Part shown: one piece after another, positions 39,793-48,786 of the stretch
How the letters are laid out: each line of letters starts with the position of its first letter
Position numbering within the stretch: the stretch's first letter is position 1
NCBI RefSeq assembly: GCF_016908595.1
Contig: NZ_JAFBEC010000003.1
Location: 186,001 to 250,000 of the forward strand
DNA from: Geomicrobium sediminis
GTDB lineage: Bacteria > Bacillota > Bacilli > Bacillales > Marinococcaceae
Direction of reading: 5' to 3'
Length of the DNA stretch: 64,000 nucleotides
The notes under the pieces: model-generated
Seen by the model: only the letters and a program-made list of their open reading frames with translations
Databases searched by the model: none
Told to the model about the DNA's origin: nothing
Translations under genes and position numbers: made by a program

Positions 39793-41067
39793 ATGGCAGA
39801 GGTACTTAAGCTCGGTAAGAGTGAATCAGAGATTCAAGAAACGAGTGCAAAGGTTCAAGAAACGGTAGCAGGATTAATTGATCGAATTAAGACTGATGGT
39901 GAAAAAGCAGTGCGCGAGCTTTCTGAACAATTTGACAAGTGGAGCCCGGCGGAATTTCGCTTATCAAAAGAGCAAATTGAAGACGTTGTGGCTTCCGTTT
40001 CAGATGAAGTGAAAGACGATATTCGGTTTGCGCAAGAGCAAATCCGTAATTTTGCTCAAAAACAACGAGAATCGATTCAAGATATTGAGGTCGAAACTCG
40101 TCCAGGCGTTTTCCTCGGTCATAAGAACATTCCAGTCAACAGTGTAGGTTGTTACGTTCCGGGTGGGCGTTATCCGATGGTTGCTTCTTCACATATGAGC
40201 ATTTTAACTGCGAAAGTGGCAGGTGTGAAACGGGTGATTGGGTGTACACCACCACTGAATGGAGAGATTCCAGCAGCGACGGTAACGGCGATGCATTTTG
40301 CAGGTGCGGATGAGATTTATATTTTAGGTGGCGTTCAGGCGATGGCTTCGATGGCGCTTGGTACAGAAAATATGGATTCTGTCGATATGATCGTCGGACC
40401 AGGGAATGCGTTTGTTGCGGAGACGAAGCGTCAACTTTTCGGAAAAGCAGGAATTGACTTGTTAGCCGGACCAACAGAAGTGTTAATCGTTGCGGATGAA
40501 ACGGCAGACGCTGAAATGGTGGCTACGGATATTCTCGGTCAAGCGGAACATGGACCAACGTCTCCAGGCGCTTTAATTACGACATCTCGAGCGCTTGCAG
40601 AAGAAACGGTAAAAGAAATTGAGAAACAACTTGAGACACTATCAACAGCAGACATTGCGCGAGTTGCTTGGGAAGACAACGGATCGATCATTCTCGTTGA
40701 TTCACATGAAGAAGCGGTTATCGAAGCAGATAAGTTGGCTTATGAGCATGTGCAGATTCTCACTGAAGATCCGAACTATTATTTAGACAATATGACGAAC
40801 TACGGCGCGTTGTTCCTCGGGCCAGAAACGAATGTCGCATACGGAGATAAAGTGATCGGTACAAATCATACGCTACCAACGCAAAAAGCCGCTCGTTATA
40901 CAGGTGGACTATGGGTCGGTAAATTCCTGAAAAACTGTACGTATCAACGATGTACAGAAGAAGCGAGTGTGGAAATTGGTCGTTATGCGGAGCGCCTATG
41001 TGAACTCGAAGGATTCATGGGGCATAAAGCTCAAGCAACGTTACGTGTTAATCGTTATAGCAAGTAA
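39793..41067 (+). CDS. HisD-like NAD-dependent dehydrogenase (sulfopropanediol dehydrogenase type)
   Basis: This 424-residue protein of the histidinol dehydrogenase superfamily has [53 protein letters not shown] and the zinc-region [10 protein letters not shown], plus GTNHTLPT. It stands outside any his operon, with its own LacI regulator and operators. It is therefore more likely a catabolic paralogue such as 3-sulfopropanediol or a polyol dehydrogenase, which oxidise an alcohol to an acid in two NAD-dependent steps. The substrate is unproven. AGGAGGCATAACTC precedes the ATG. No transporter is adjacent. Confidence 0.82.
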   Translation: MAEVLKLGKSESEIQETSAKVQETVAGLIDRIKTDGEKAVRELSEQFDKWSPAEFRLSKEQIEDVVASVSDEVKDDIRFAQEQIRNFAQKQRESIQDIEVETRPGVFLGHKNIPVNSVGCYVPGGRYPMVASSHMSILTAKVAGVKRVIGCTPPLNGEIPAATVTAMHFAGADEIYILGGVQAMASMALGTENMDSVDMIVGPGNAFVAETKRQLFGKAGIDLLAGPTEVLIVADETADAEMVATDILGQAEHGPTSPGALITTSRALAEETVKEIEKQLETLSTADIARVAWEDNGSIILVDSHEEAVIEADKLAYEHVQILTEDPNYYLDNMTNYGALFLGPETNVAYGDKVIGTNHTLPTQKAARYTGGLWVGKFLKNCTYQRCTEEASVEIGRYAERLCELEGFMGHKAQATLRVNRYSK

Positions 41068-41078
41068 ATAACCGAAGT

Positions 41079-41121
41079 AAAAAAGCTGAACGGTGAGGGT
41101 TCCTCTATCGTTCAGCTTTTT
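41079..41121. terminator. Bidirectional terminator between the HisD-like and TetR genes
   Basis: AAAAAGCTGAACG ... CGTTCAGCTTTTT hairpin shared by two convergent genes; overlaps the stop of the TetR gene. Confidence 0.85.
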
Positions 41122-41720
41122 CGTGTGATCGTAAATGTTTTAGTAAAGGACTCAAGAATGTCGATCAGTTGTTGCGACATTTCTGATGGTGGGATGGGAT
41201 ACTGTTTTTCAATCCAATCTAGAAGGAGTCCAGCGGTGCCATGAGCCATATACAATTTATGAGCGTTGTGGTTAATGTCATGGTCTTGATTTAATGCGTA
41301 TAGATGAAATTGTTCTTTTAATACTTCGTAGATCGCTTGCGGTAAATCCCTGAGAAGACTTGGCAACGTATCTTCTACTAAGTACAAGTTAAAGAACGGT
41401 TGATTTGCATAAATAAATTCAGTTAGCTCAAAAGAAGTCGGCCTCATCGATAAGGTTATGATGCTTTTTCCTTCTTCATAATTACTAATACTCGTTTGCT
41501 TTATCTGTTGAAACATTTCAGCTCTTAATTCATCGGCTAGACAGTATTTATCTTGATAATGCAGATAAAAAGTTGATCGATTATAATCAGCCTTACGAAT
41601 AATATCGGTCACTGTAACGTGACTAAAACCTTTTTCATGAATAAGCTCAATGAATGATTGTTTAAAGGATTTCTTCGTCCGTTTGCTTTGTTTTGATGAT
41701 CGGTGATCACTTGAGACCAT
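41112..41720 (-). CDS. TetR/AcrR-family transcriptional regulator
   Basis: This 202-residue protein starts at the ATG at 41720 (TTTTGGAGGAAACATAC upstream); a TTG at 41735 lies inside that site. The N-terminal HTH reads FSHVTVTDIIRKADYNRSTF then YLHYQDKY, with a C-terminal helical ligand domain like TetR_C_33/DhaS-type regulators. It is divergent from the SDR gene and the two share a 158-base control region, so the SDR is the likely target. Confidence 0.87.
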   Translation of the reverse strand: MVSSDHRSSKQSKRTKKSFKQSFIELIHEKGFSHVTVTDIIRKADYNRSTFYLHYQDKYCLADELRAEMFQQIKQTSISNYEEGKSIITLSMRPTSFELTEFIYANQPFFNLYLVEDTLPSLLRDLPQAIYEVLKEQFHLYALNQDHDINHNAHKLYMAHGTAGLLLDWIEKQYPIPPSEMSQQLIDILESFTKTFTITRKS

Positions 41721-41878
41721 GTATGTTTCCTCCAAAAATCAACATATTAAGTAAAGGTGTCGATTGTATAGACAAATCAGAGATGATTAACGATTGTTGA
41801 GGGTCATGACTCCGTTTACACTTAAATCGTTAAAAAACCGTTTCGCTTAGTATAGCATCAACGGAAGGAGAAGGTTTT

Positions 41879-42661
41879 ATGAAGCGTTTTGAAGGAAAAG
41901 TATCAATTATTACAGGTGGAGGTTCTGGTTTAGGGAGAGCTGCCGCAAAGCAACTTGCATCTGAAGGAGCCAAGCTCGTTCTCGTTGACTTAAATATGAA
42001 AGGTCTTGAGGAAAGTAAGCAAGAGATTCTACAAGACATTCCAGAAGCTACAATTGAACTCGTAGAAGCAAATGTAGCGAAAGAAGAAGAGGTAGAGAAA
42101 TACGTTCAATTCACGTTGGATACATTTGGACAAATTGATAGCTTCTTTAATAACGCCGGTATCGAAGGGAAACAAAACCTTACTGAAGATTATGGTATCG
42201 AAGAGTTCCAACGAGTCGTCGATGTGAACTTGAACGGTGTCTTTTATGGTATGAAGCACGTACTTAAAGTGATGAAAGAACAAGGACATGGTTCCGTCGT
42301 GAATACCGCATCAGTTGGTGGAATTCGCGGGGTTGGGAATCAATCTGGGTATGCCGCAAGTAAGCACGGGGTTGTTGGATTAACGAAGAACTCTGGAATT
42401 GAGTACGGTCAGTTCGGGATTAGTGTTAAAGCGATCGCACCAGGAGCAATTTTGACTGCAATGGTCGAAGGCTCACTCCGCCAAATGGGTGGAGAAGACT
42501 GGGAAGCAACCGGGAGAGAGTTCGTAAAAGCAAACCCGATGCTTCGATTTGGTAAACCAGAAGAAGTTGGTTACCTCGTAGCCTTCTTATTATCAAACCA
42601 AGCCGACTTTATTAACGCCGTTGTTGTACCAATTGATGGTGGACAGTCTTATAAATATTAA
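41879..42661 (+). CDS. Short-chain dehydrogenase/reductase
   Basis: This 260-residue classical SDR has the cofactor loop TGGGSGLGRAAA, the DLN acidic residue after strand 2 (NAD preference), NNAGIEG, the catalytic Ser in NTASVGG and Tyr/Lys in YAASKHG, and a C-terminal DGGQSYKY. GGAAGGAGAAGGTTTT precedes the ATG. Regulated probably by the divergent TetR protein. The substrate cannot be read from the sequence; a role together with the neighbouring HisD-like enzyme is possible but not shown. Confidence 0.9.
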   Translation: MKRFEGKVSIITGGGSGLGRAAAKQLASEGAKLVLVDLNMKGLEESKQEILQDIPEATIELVEANVAKEEEVEKYVQFTLDTFGQIDSFFNNAGIEGKQNLTEDYGIEEFQRVVDVNLNGVFYGMKHVLKVMKEQGHGSVVNTASVGGIRGVGNQSGYAASKHGVVGLTKNSGIEYGQFGISVKAIAPGAILTAMVEGSLRQMGGEDWEATGREFVKANPMLRFGKPEEVGYLVAFLLSNQADFINAVVVPIDGGQSYKY

Positions 42662-42685
42662 ATGATAATCACTAATTTTATTTTT

Positions 42686-42721
42686 AACGGCATGGCTTTT
42701 AATAAGCTATGTCGTTTTTTA
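42686..42721 (+). terminator. Intrinsic terminator of the SDR gene
   Basis: AACGGCATGGCTT ... AAGCTATGTCGTT stem followed by T6. Confidence 0.8.
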
Positions 42722-42734
42722 TTTCATCAACAGA

Positions 42735-42763
42735 TTGACAATAACATTACAAACTCTTATGAT
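42735..42763 (+). promoter_or_regulatory. Sigma-A promoter of the riboswitch-metNIQ unit
   Basis: TTGACA, exactly 17 bases, TATGAT: near-perfect consensus, 33 bases upstream of the SAM aptamer. Confidence 0.85.
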
Positions 42764-42796
42764 AATGAGTATTACAAAAATTGAATACAATGATTA

Positions 42797-42898
42797 CTTA
42801 TCTAGAGTGACCGAGGGAAAGGCCCGATGACGTCCAGCAACCTCCTGAAATAGGAAGGTGCCAAATCCTACAGAATGAATTCCATTCTGAAAGATAAG
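42797..42898 (+). ncRNA. SAM-I (S-box) riboswitch
   Basis: Closing helix P1 CTTATCT ... AGATAAG, then GAGTGACCGAGGGAAAGGCC, CGATGACG-type kink-turn region, CCAGCAACCTCC and AGGAAGGTGCCAAATCC: the conserved S-box core in order. It is followed by an antiterminator/terminator region. High SAM should favour the terminator and shut off the methionine importer. Confidence 0.95.
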
Positions 42899-42925
42899 TC
42901 GATAGCCGATCGAGATCGGTCATAT

Positions 42926-42959
42926 AGACTTTTTTTCAATGGAAAAAAGGTCTTTTTTT
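42926..42959 (+). terminator. Riboswitch-controlled terminator
   Basis: AGACTTTTTTTC-AATG-GAAAAAAGGTCT hairpin followed by a T-run, 20 bases before metN. The alternative helix around GCCGATCGAGATCGGTC (42905-42921) may be part of the switching structure. Confidence 0.85.
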
Positions 42960-42978
42960 ATTGGATTGGAGGAAGAAG

Positions 42979-43992
42979 ATGATCGACATTAAGCAAGTCA
43001 CCAAGGTATACCATACTAAAAAGAAAACCGTTACTGGTGTCAAAAATGTTTCCTTGACGATTCATAAAGGTGATGTTTTTGGGATTGTTGGGTATTCTGG
43101 CGCTGGTAAGAGTTCGCTACTTCGCTGTATTAATATGCTTGAAAGACCTTCTAGTGGAACGATCAGCGTAGACGGTATGGAGATGACGAAGTTAAAGGGA
43201 GAGGCACTTCGTCAGCAGAGACTTAAAATTGGCATGATCTTTCAGCATTTCTACTTAATCAATCAGAAAACGGTCTATGAGAATATTGCGTTTGCCCTGC
43301 GTGCTGCGGGGGCATCGTCTGATAAGATACCTAGTCGCGTAGAAGAGCTACTACGAGTCGTTGAGCTTTCTGATAAGCGTGATGTGTATCCTGCACAATT
43401 AAGCGGTGGTCAGAAACAACGGGTCGGTATTGCTCGAGCATTATCCAATAATCCGACTGTGCTGTTGTGTGATGAAGCAACATCAGCGCTTGACCCGACA
43501 ACAACGCAATCGATCTTACGATTACTAAAATCATTGAATAAAGAGCTTGGCTTAACGATTGTGCTTATCACACATGAAATGGGTGTCGTAAAAGAGATCT
43601 GCAATCGGATGGCGATTATGCAAGATGGTGAAGTTGTCGAACACGGAAATGTGTACGATTTGTTCGCAGAGCCAAAGAACACGTTAACGAAGGAATTTAT
43701 CACGAATGTTGTTTCCTTTGATGTTCCAGAAGAAACCCTTGCGAAGTGTACAGGAACGATTATTAAAGTGATGTTCCAAGGTTCATCTGCAGGTGAAGGA
43801 ATTATTGGAGATATGTTGCAAGAAGTCGATGTTAGAGGGAATTTCTTGCACGGTGCCATTGAGTATATTGAGGGCAAACCACTTGGGATTTTCATTCTGG
43901 AGCTTACGGGTGATCCTGAACAAGTGAATCAAGCGATGGATTACATCCAAAAACGTCACGTACGAGTGGAGGTCATCTCCCATGGATATTGA
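42979..43992 (+). CDS. metN: Methionine ABC importer, ATP-binding subunit
   Basis: This 337-residue ATPase has Walker A GYSGAGKSS, the MetN-type DVYPAQLSGGQKQRVGIAR and LLCDEATSALDP, and a C-terminal NIL regulatory domain (about 265-337) where methionine binds to inhibit transport. The start is the ATG at 42979 after GGATTGGAGGAAGAAG; a TTG at 42961 precedes that site. It is the first gene behind the SAM riboswitch and overlaps metI by 11 bases. Confidence 0.94.
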   Translation: MIDIKQVTKVYHTKKKTVTGVKNVSLTIHKGDVFGIVGYSGAGKSSLLRCINMLERPSSGTISVDGMEMTKLKGEALRQQRLKIGMIFQHFYLINQKTVYENIAFALRAAGASSDKIPSRVEELLRVVELSDKRDVYPAQLSGGQKQRVGIARALSNNPTVLLCDEATSALDPTTTQSILRLLKSLNKELGLTIVLITHEMGVVKEICNRMAIMQDGEVVEHGNVYDLFAEPKNTLTKEFITNVVSFDVPEETLAKCTGTIIKVMFQGSSAGEGIIGDMLQEVDVRGNFLHGAIEYIEGKPLGIFILELTGDPEQVNQAMDYIQKRHVRVEVISHGY

Positions 43993-44647
43993 ACAACTTA
44001 TTGATTTACTACCAGAAATGACAGAGGCATTTTTAGAAACGATGCAAATGATCGGGATTTCAACAGCGGTTGCGATACTGATCGGACTTCCACTAGGCGT
44101 GATTTTGTTTGTGACAGATCGAGGATTGTTTTGGCAAAATCTTGTAGTGCAACAAATCTTAAGTTTTATCGTCAATGTCGTTCGTTCCATTCCTTATATC
44201 ATTTTACTCGTCTTACTATTTCCAATTACGGGATTACTTGTCGGGACGACGACGGGACCGATTGCTGCAAGTGTATCGCTTTCTGTTGCAGCCATTCCGT
44301 TCTTTGCACGAATCGTGGAAACGGCACTTCGTGACATTGATAAAGGCATGATTGAAGCCGCCATTGCCACGGGTGCAACGCCGTGGATGATTATGAAAGA
44401 TGTGCTATTTCCAGAAGCTCGTTCAGCCATTATTCAAGGGCTCACACTTACGATCATTAGTCTCATTGCCTACTCAGCAATGGCTGGTGTCGTTGGTGGT
44501 GGCGGTATTGGTGATTTGGCAATCCGTTACGGTCATTATCGCTACGATACGACCATTATGATTTCGACGGTTGTGCTACTCATCGTACTCGTCCAATTAA
44601 TTCAACAAATTGGTGATGTCGTTGCAAAACGATTAGATCGAAGATAA
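43982..44647 (+). CDS. metI: Methionine ABC importer, permease
   Basis: This 221-residue five-helix permease has the EAA loop ALRDIDKGMIEAAIATGATP. Its ATG lies within the end of metN, preceded by GTGGAGGTCATCTCCC. With MetN and MetQ it forms the high-affinity methionine uptake system, controlled here by the S-box. Confidence 0.94.
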   Translation: MDIEQLIDLLPEMTEAFLETMQMIGISTAVAILIGLPLGVILFVTDRGLFWQNLVVQQILSFIVNVVRSIPYIILLVLLFPITGLLVGTTTGPIAASVSLSVAAIPFFARIVETALRDIDKGMIEAAIATGATPWMIMKDVLFPEARSAIIQGLTLTIISLIAYSAMAGVVGGGGIGDLAIRYGHYRYDTTIMISTVVLLIVLVQLIQQIGDVVAKRLDRR

Positions 44648-44667
44648 AGAAAAAGGAGAGAAATCAA

Positions 44668-45483
44668 ATGAGAAAACAGTTAGGAGCAATTGTAGGAGGT
44701 CTACTCATCTTAACCGCTTGTAGTGGTGAGGAGGAAGCAGGGGGTACGGATGATCAGCAAGACATTACAATCGGTGCAACAGCAGGACCATATAGCGACA
44801 TGCTATCATCAGCCATCGTCCCTGGCTTAGAAGAGAAAGGCTACAATGTTGATATCCAAGAGTTTTCGGATTATGTGTACCCGAACAATGCGCTAGCGAA
44901 TGAAGAAATCGATGCGAACCTATTTCAGCATACTGTCTATTTAGAAAACTTCACAGAGCAAAACAATCTAGATCTCGTTGGACTCATTGCGGTGCCAACA
45001 GCACCGATGGGATTGTATTCTGAGGCGTATGAAACGATTGAAGATATTGAGAATGGTGATGAAATTGCAATCCCGAACGATCCGACCAATGCTGCTAGAG
45101 CATTTATGATTCTAGAAGAAGCTGGGCTTATTGGTTTTGAAGATGGCATTGATGAACTAACGGCGTCGGCTCGTGATATTACAGACAATCCTTTAGATTT
45201 GCAGTTCGTGGAACTTGAGGCCGCGCAGTTGCCTAGACAAGTAGGAAGTTCAGAAATTACAGCTGTGCCAGGGAACTTTGCATTAAGTGCCAATCTAGAT
45301 CTGCTAGAGGCATTAGAGTTAGAGGACATGCCAGATCAGTATCGAAACGTTGTTGCTGTTCGTGCAGAGGATGAAGAAAGTACGTTAGCGAATGATATCG
45401 TTGAAGTCATTCAATCCGAACAATTTGAAGAAACGATTGATGAAGAATTTGAAGGTTTTGGAAAACCAGAGTGGATGGAGTAA
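44668..45483 (+). CDS. metQ: Methionine-binding lipoprotein
   Basis: This 271-residue lipoprotein has lipobox LTACS near residue 18, an acidic linker, then the MetQ/NlpA fold (ITIGATAGPYSDMLSS, DYVYPNNALANEEIDANLFQ and HTVYLENF). It delivers D- or L-methionine to MetNI. AAAAGGAGAGAAATCAA lies ahead of the ATG. It is the last gene of the operon. Confidence 0.94.
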   Translation: MRKQLGAIVGGLLILTACSGEEEAGGTDDQQDITIGATAGPYSDMLSSAIVPGLEEKGYNVDIQEFSDYVYPNNALANEEIDANLFQHTVYLENFTEQNNLDLVGLIAVPTAPMGLYSEAYETIEDIENGDEIAIPNDPTNAARAFMILEEAGLIGFEDGIDELTASARDITDNPLDLQFVELEAAQLPRQVGSSEITAVPGNFALSANLDLLEALELEDMPDQYRNVVAVRAEDEESTLANDIVEVIQSEQFEETIDEEFEGFGKPEWME

Positions 45484-45504
45484 TATAAATAAATGGACAC
45501 ACGA

Positions 45505-45540
45505 CAAAGGTCGAACGAAGCTATGCCCGTTCGACCTTTG
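45505..45540. terminator. Hairpin terminator after metQ
   Basis: CAAAGGTCGAACG ... CGTTCGACCTTTG perfect 13-bp stem. On the minus strand the last codons of the facing small gene lie inside the hairpin. Confidence 0.8.
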
Positions 45541-45793
45541 CCATTTTGTAGATGTTATAAACGGTAGTTACAATACAAATAATCGTAACAAGGAGAGGCA
45601 TATAGAATGATAAGAAGAGCGATGAATGTGTAGAAGTCATTCCCCAATACATAAAAATCGCAGGAGCAATAATGACACTAGACACAACGCGTAATCTGTA
45701 CTTTGTGATGGTTCCTTTGAGCATTGTGAGGACAATGAGATTAGCAAATATAATAAAAGCAAATGCAAAGTTCATCCAAGCAACAGGATACAT
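45521..45793 (-). CDS. Small membrane protein of unknown function
   Basis: About 90 residues with three predicted helices (residues about 5-25, 37-55, 60-82) and a basic C-terminus (YKMAKVERA). The ATG at 45793 has GAAGTGA upstream; a GTG at 45805 would add four residues. The gene is convergent with metQ and ends inside the shared hairpin. No family recognised. Confidence 0.65.
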   Translation of the reverse strand: MYPVAWMNFAFAFIIFANLIVLTMLKGTITKYRLRVVSSVIIAPAIFMYWGMTSTHSSLFLSFYMPLLVTIICIVTTVYNIYKMAKVERA

Positions 45794-45913
45794 AAATACA
45801 ATCACTTCAAAGAAGTACTTATCGTATTAGTTACTCTTACATTTATTCGAATAATCATGAAATACAAATGCTAATATAGGATCTGTAAAAATTGCTAGCG
45901 GAGCAGTGTCGTT

Positions 45914-46918
45914 TTATTTCTTTTGTTTATGAGATTTTGTATTAGCAAGCTTAGTGGCAGTCATTAATGCTTGTACCATGCTTTGTTCATCTGCGATATT
46001 CTTTCCAGCGATATCAAACGCGGTCCCGTGATCCACACTTGTGCGAATGATTGGTAATCCAATGGTTATATTGACTCCATCATCAATGCCAAGCACTTTA
46101 ATCGGTGCGTGTCCTTGATCATGGTACATAGCAATAACACCATCATAATCACCACGTTGTGCTAAATAAAAAAGTGTATCAGCAGGCAGTGGACCGACAG
46201 CGTCGATTCCAATTTCGTTGGCGTTGTTTATCGCCGGTTTGATTTTCTCTTCTTCTTCGCCGTAGCCAAACAAGCCATTTTCTCCGGCATGGGGGTTAAT
46301 GCCACACACACCTATCTTTGGTGACAAAATATCCATCGCTTTAAGTGTTTGATGGGCGAGTTCAATTGTGGTGAATACACGCTCTGGGGAAATCTGTTGA
46401 ATAGCATCGATGAGACCCACATGTGTAGTCACATGCATCACGTTTAATTTAGAAGAACTTAGCATCATAGAAAAATTATCGGTTTTTGTTAAGGTAGCTA
46501 GAATTTCTGTATGACCAGGATACGAATGTCCACCTAAATGCAGGGCCTCTTTATTGAGCGGGGCAGTGCAAATGGCGTCAATTTCACCATCTTGTGCAAG
46601 TTGTACTGCAGTTGCTACGTAGTGATAGGCAGCATTTCCACAGGCAGCAGAAACTTCACCAACAGCCCAGTCATTGGGGAGCAAATTAAGATCTAGAAAA
46701 GGGATTCCATCTTTTAGATCTTGGACCCCTGATTTATAGCTTTTAAATGTTAAGTTAGCGTCTATTTTTTTCATTGTTTTTTCAATAGATTTAAAGTCGC
46801 CAATGACAAGTGGTAGACAGTGTTCTAATACTTCAGGTCGTTGTAGTGCGTTTACGATAATTTCTGGACCAACGCCAGCTGCGTCGCCCATCGTAATGCC
46901 AATTACTGGTTTGTGCAT
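45914..46918 (-). CDS. pdxA2: PdxA2-type 4-phosphoerythronate/threonate dehydrogenase
   Basis: This 334-residue member of the PdxA family has ITMGDAAGVGPEI at the N-terminus, TAPLNKEAL, the metal-site GHTEIL and MYHDQGHAPIK, and a C-terminal GTAFDIAGKN. It lies directly behind a DUF1537 kinase, the pairing that marks PdxA2 enzymes. These act on D-erythronate- or D-threonate-4-phosphate (giving dihydroxyacetone phosphate and CO2) and not on pyridoxine synthesis. It overlaps the kinase gene by 16 bases. No transporter for a four-carbon acid is adjacent. Confidence 0.87.
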   Translation of the reverse strand: MHKPVIGITMGDAAGVGPEIIVNALQRPEVLEHCLPLVIGDFKSIEKTMKKIDANLTFKSYKSGVQDLKDGIPFLDLNLLPNDWAVGEVSAACGNAAYHYVATAVQLAQDGEIDAICTAPLNKEALHLGGHSYPGHTEILATLTKTDNFSMMLSSSKLNVMHVTTHVGLIDAIQQISPERVFTTIELAHQTLKAMDILSPKIGVCGINPHAGENGLFGYGEEEEKIKPAINNANEIGIDAVGPLPADTLFYLAQRGDYDGVIAMYHDQGHAPIKVLGIDDGVNITIGLPIIRTSVDHGTAFDIAGKNIADEQSMVQALMTATKLANTKSHKQKK

Positions 46919-48171
46919 GTTTTATCCCTACTTTTCAAATAGTTGTATGCGTGTACAAGTGAGTGTTGATTGCCATATGCTCCAGCCTTCGTAATAATCG
47001 TACACGGAGGATCGCCGATTAGCTGTCCAAGAGGGATTCCGTCTTCAATTTCTTTGAGCAGAGTTATTCCCTTTACTCCGAGTTCAGTTACAACAGCTTT
47101 AGCGGTATCGCCGCCAGTTAAGATCAAGTTGATTACTTGTCCGGACGCTACACCATGTGCCGTAATAACAGCAAGCGTCTTTACGATGATGTTGCTAATA
47201 TTTTTTGTTTGTTCTGGAACTTCCTCAATTATGAGCAATACATGTTGTTTATTCCATAACATTCGATCAAGTTCATTTACATAATCGCTTATAGAAGCAG
47301 TGTTCGTTGTGATATGCGTCATGTTAATGGGAAGGGTTTGAATGTCACTATCTCGTTTGAGTTGTTCAATTTGCTTAGCAGTACTCGTGCTAGCACTACC
47401 TGAAACGATTAGCGTTTGACCTTCCGTTGGAAGTAGTTTTCTTTCCACTTTTGTCACCTCAAGCGGATTAAAGAGATGATCATAAAGCATTTCAATCAGT
47501 CCTGCTGAACCAACCCAAAGTGTACGGAGTGGTAGTGAGGATTGAAGCATTGCCAGACGTTGGAGCTCTTCGTCATCGTTAGCGTCACTAACAATAAAAG
47601 GTGACGTATTTCGTAGACGATTAATTTCTAATTCCCACTGGGACTCATCTTTATATAACGCAGGTTGGATATGCCCGACTGCCTGGCTTAATTGTTGCGT
47701 TAGTAAGGTTGGAATGTGCGATTCTAACACGGGTGTTTTGGGATCGCGACTAACCTCAGTATGATGAAGCAATTGATTTTGAACGTAATGAAATCCAGCT
47801 TTTGTTTTACGCCCGGCCTTTGGATAAGCAGGAGCGATAATCACTACATCAAACGCTCTTGAATCGTAGAGCGCCTGAATTTCTGCTCCTAAGTTCCCCC
47901 GTAATGTTGAGTCTATTTTTTTATAGATGTGAGGAAGGGGGCTTTTGGTTTTTAATCCATTCATTAATGATGCGATGCATTGATAAGCCTGGGAGGGAGT
48001 GATTGCTCTTGAATCTGTATCGAGAATTGTGACGTCTTCACCATGTTCAATGGCTTCTTTTGCATTAAAGAAGACCGTTGCGCGCCTTCCTTTTTTGGCA
48101 AGTTGGATGCCACTATCGTTTGCTCCTGTTAAATCGTCGGCAATGATAACAAGCTCATGAGATTTATTCAT
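46903..48171 (-). CDS. dtnK: Four-carbon acid sugar kinase (DUF1537 family)
   Basis: A kinase of about 422 residues with the N-terminal substrate domain VIIADDLTGANDSG, DTDSRAI and KKIDSTLRGNLGAEI, and the C-terminal nucleotide domain LTGGDTAKAV and ending KAGAYG. It phosphorylates D-erythronate or D-threonate at O4. The start is the ATG at 48171 after TGGAGAGATCAGTTT; an ATG at 48189 lies upstream of that site. It is first in a two-gene operon with pdxA2, read toward metQ. Confidence 0.88.
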   Translation of the reverse strand: MNKSHELVIIADDLTGANDSGIQLAKKGRRATVFFNAKEAIEHGEDVTILDTDSRAITPSQAYQCIASLMNGLKTKSPLPHIYKKIDSTLRGNLGAEIQALYDSRAFDVVIIAPAYPKAGRKTKAGFHYVQNQLLHHTEVSRDPKTPVLESHIPTLLTQQLSQAVGHIQPALYKDESQWELEINRLRNTSPFIVSDANDDEELQRLAMLQSSLPLRTLWVGSAGLIEMLYDHLFNPLEVTKVERKLLPTEGQTLIVSGSASTSTAKQIEQLKRDSDIQTLPINMTHITTNTASISDYVNELDRMLWNKQHVLLIIEEVPEQTKNISNIIVKTLAVITAHGVASGQVINLILTGGDTAKAVVTELGVKGITLLKEIEDGIPLGQLIGDPPCTIITKAGAYGNQHSLVHAYNYLKSRDKTCTNQ

Positions 48172-48236
48172 AAACTGATCTCTCCACATAGTTAAGGTTT
48201 GAGTTTCCTACATAATGTCGAACGACTAGTCCTAAG

Positions 48237-48395
48237 CTACTCTGCTCTTTTTTGGTTCATGTCTACGTAACGAAACGTAAATTCACTAATGAGCTTCTCC
48301 ATGTCACGCATAATGTTCGCTACAATATATGAAGATTCTGTAATAATTAGAGCGTATTCAATGACTCCTTCTAACTGTTTAAAAGGTTTAGTCAT
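48237..48395 (-). pseudogene. Short unrecognised coding remnant
   Basis: A 52-codon frame (MTKPFKQLEGVIEYALIITE ... DMNQKRAE) with coding-like composition but no ribosome-binding site. The frame stays open about 25 codons further upstream (YLKRWLQKQ) before a stop. It looks like the tail of a larger protein that has lost its front. Identity unknown. Confidence 0.35.
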
Positions 48396-48698
48396 CGTTG
48401 GACTGTGAATCGTTTGTTTTTGTAACCAACGTTTGAGGTAAATGATCTTTATGTTTTCTGTTGAACGTGTAGCACGGTTCTAGCATTGCTTTGTGGCTTT
48501 CTGAAATTCGACTGAAACGCTTCTTTTTTTAATTAGGACACTTACAAGCTACGTTAACGGACGCCGTTTAATTTTGCAATTAGAGATTGAAGAAGAAATG
48601 ATGGTTTTCGTGATTTTACTAAAACTAATTGGTTGATTCTTGTCTAAATGAAATCAGTAAGGGAATTTTAACTTGTTGTAGATTAAACTAGGAGAAAA
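48396..48698. other. Intergenic stretch, no feature seen
   Basis: AT-rich sequence between the remnant and the terminator hairpin at 48699. Apart from the possible upstream extension of the remnant frame (to about 48475), nothing recognisable was found. Confidence 0.5.
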
Positions 48699-48742
48699 TT
48701 AATAAGCCCAAAGAACAATAAAATGTTCACTGGGCTTATTTG
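48699..48742 (-). terminator. Terminator of the regulator gene
   Basis: AATAAGCCCAGTGAAC-ATTTTATT-GTTCTTTGGGCTTATT stem-loop on the minus strand with a short T-rich tail, 45 bases after the stop. Confidence 0.75.
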
Positions 48743-48786
48743 CTGTTGTTTATTAACCAAATGAAGTCTCTTTAAACTCGCTACGC

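Noticed and set aside
39793-41067. Assignment as the histidine biosynthetic hisD
   Set aside because: There are no his genes around, and the gene has its own LacI repressor with twin operators and a cre-like site.
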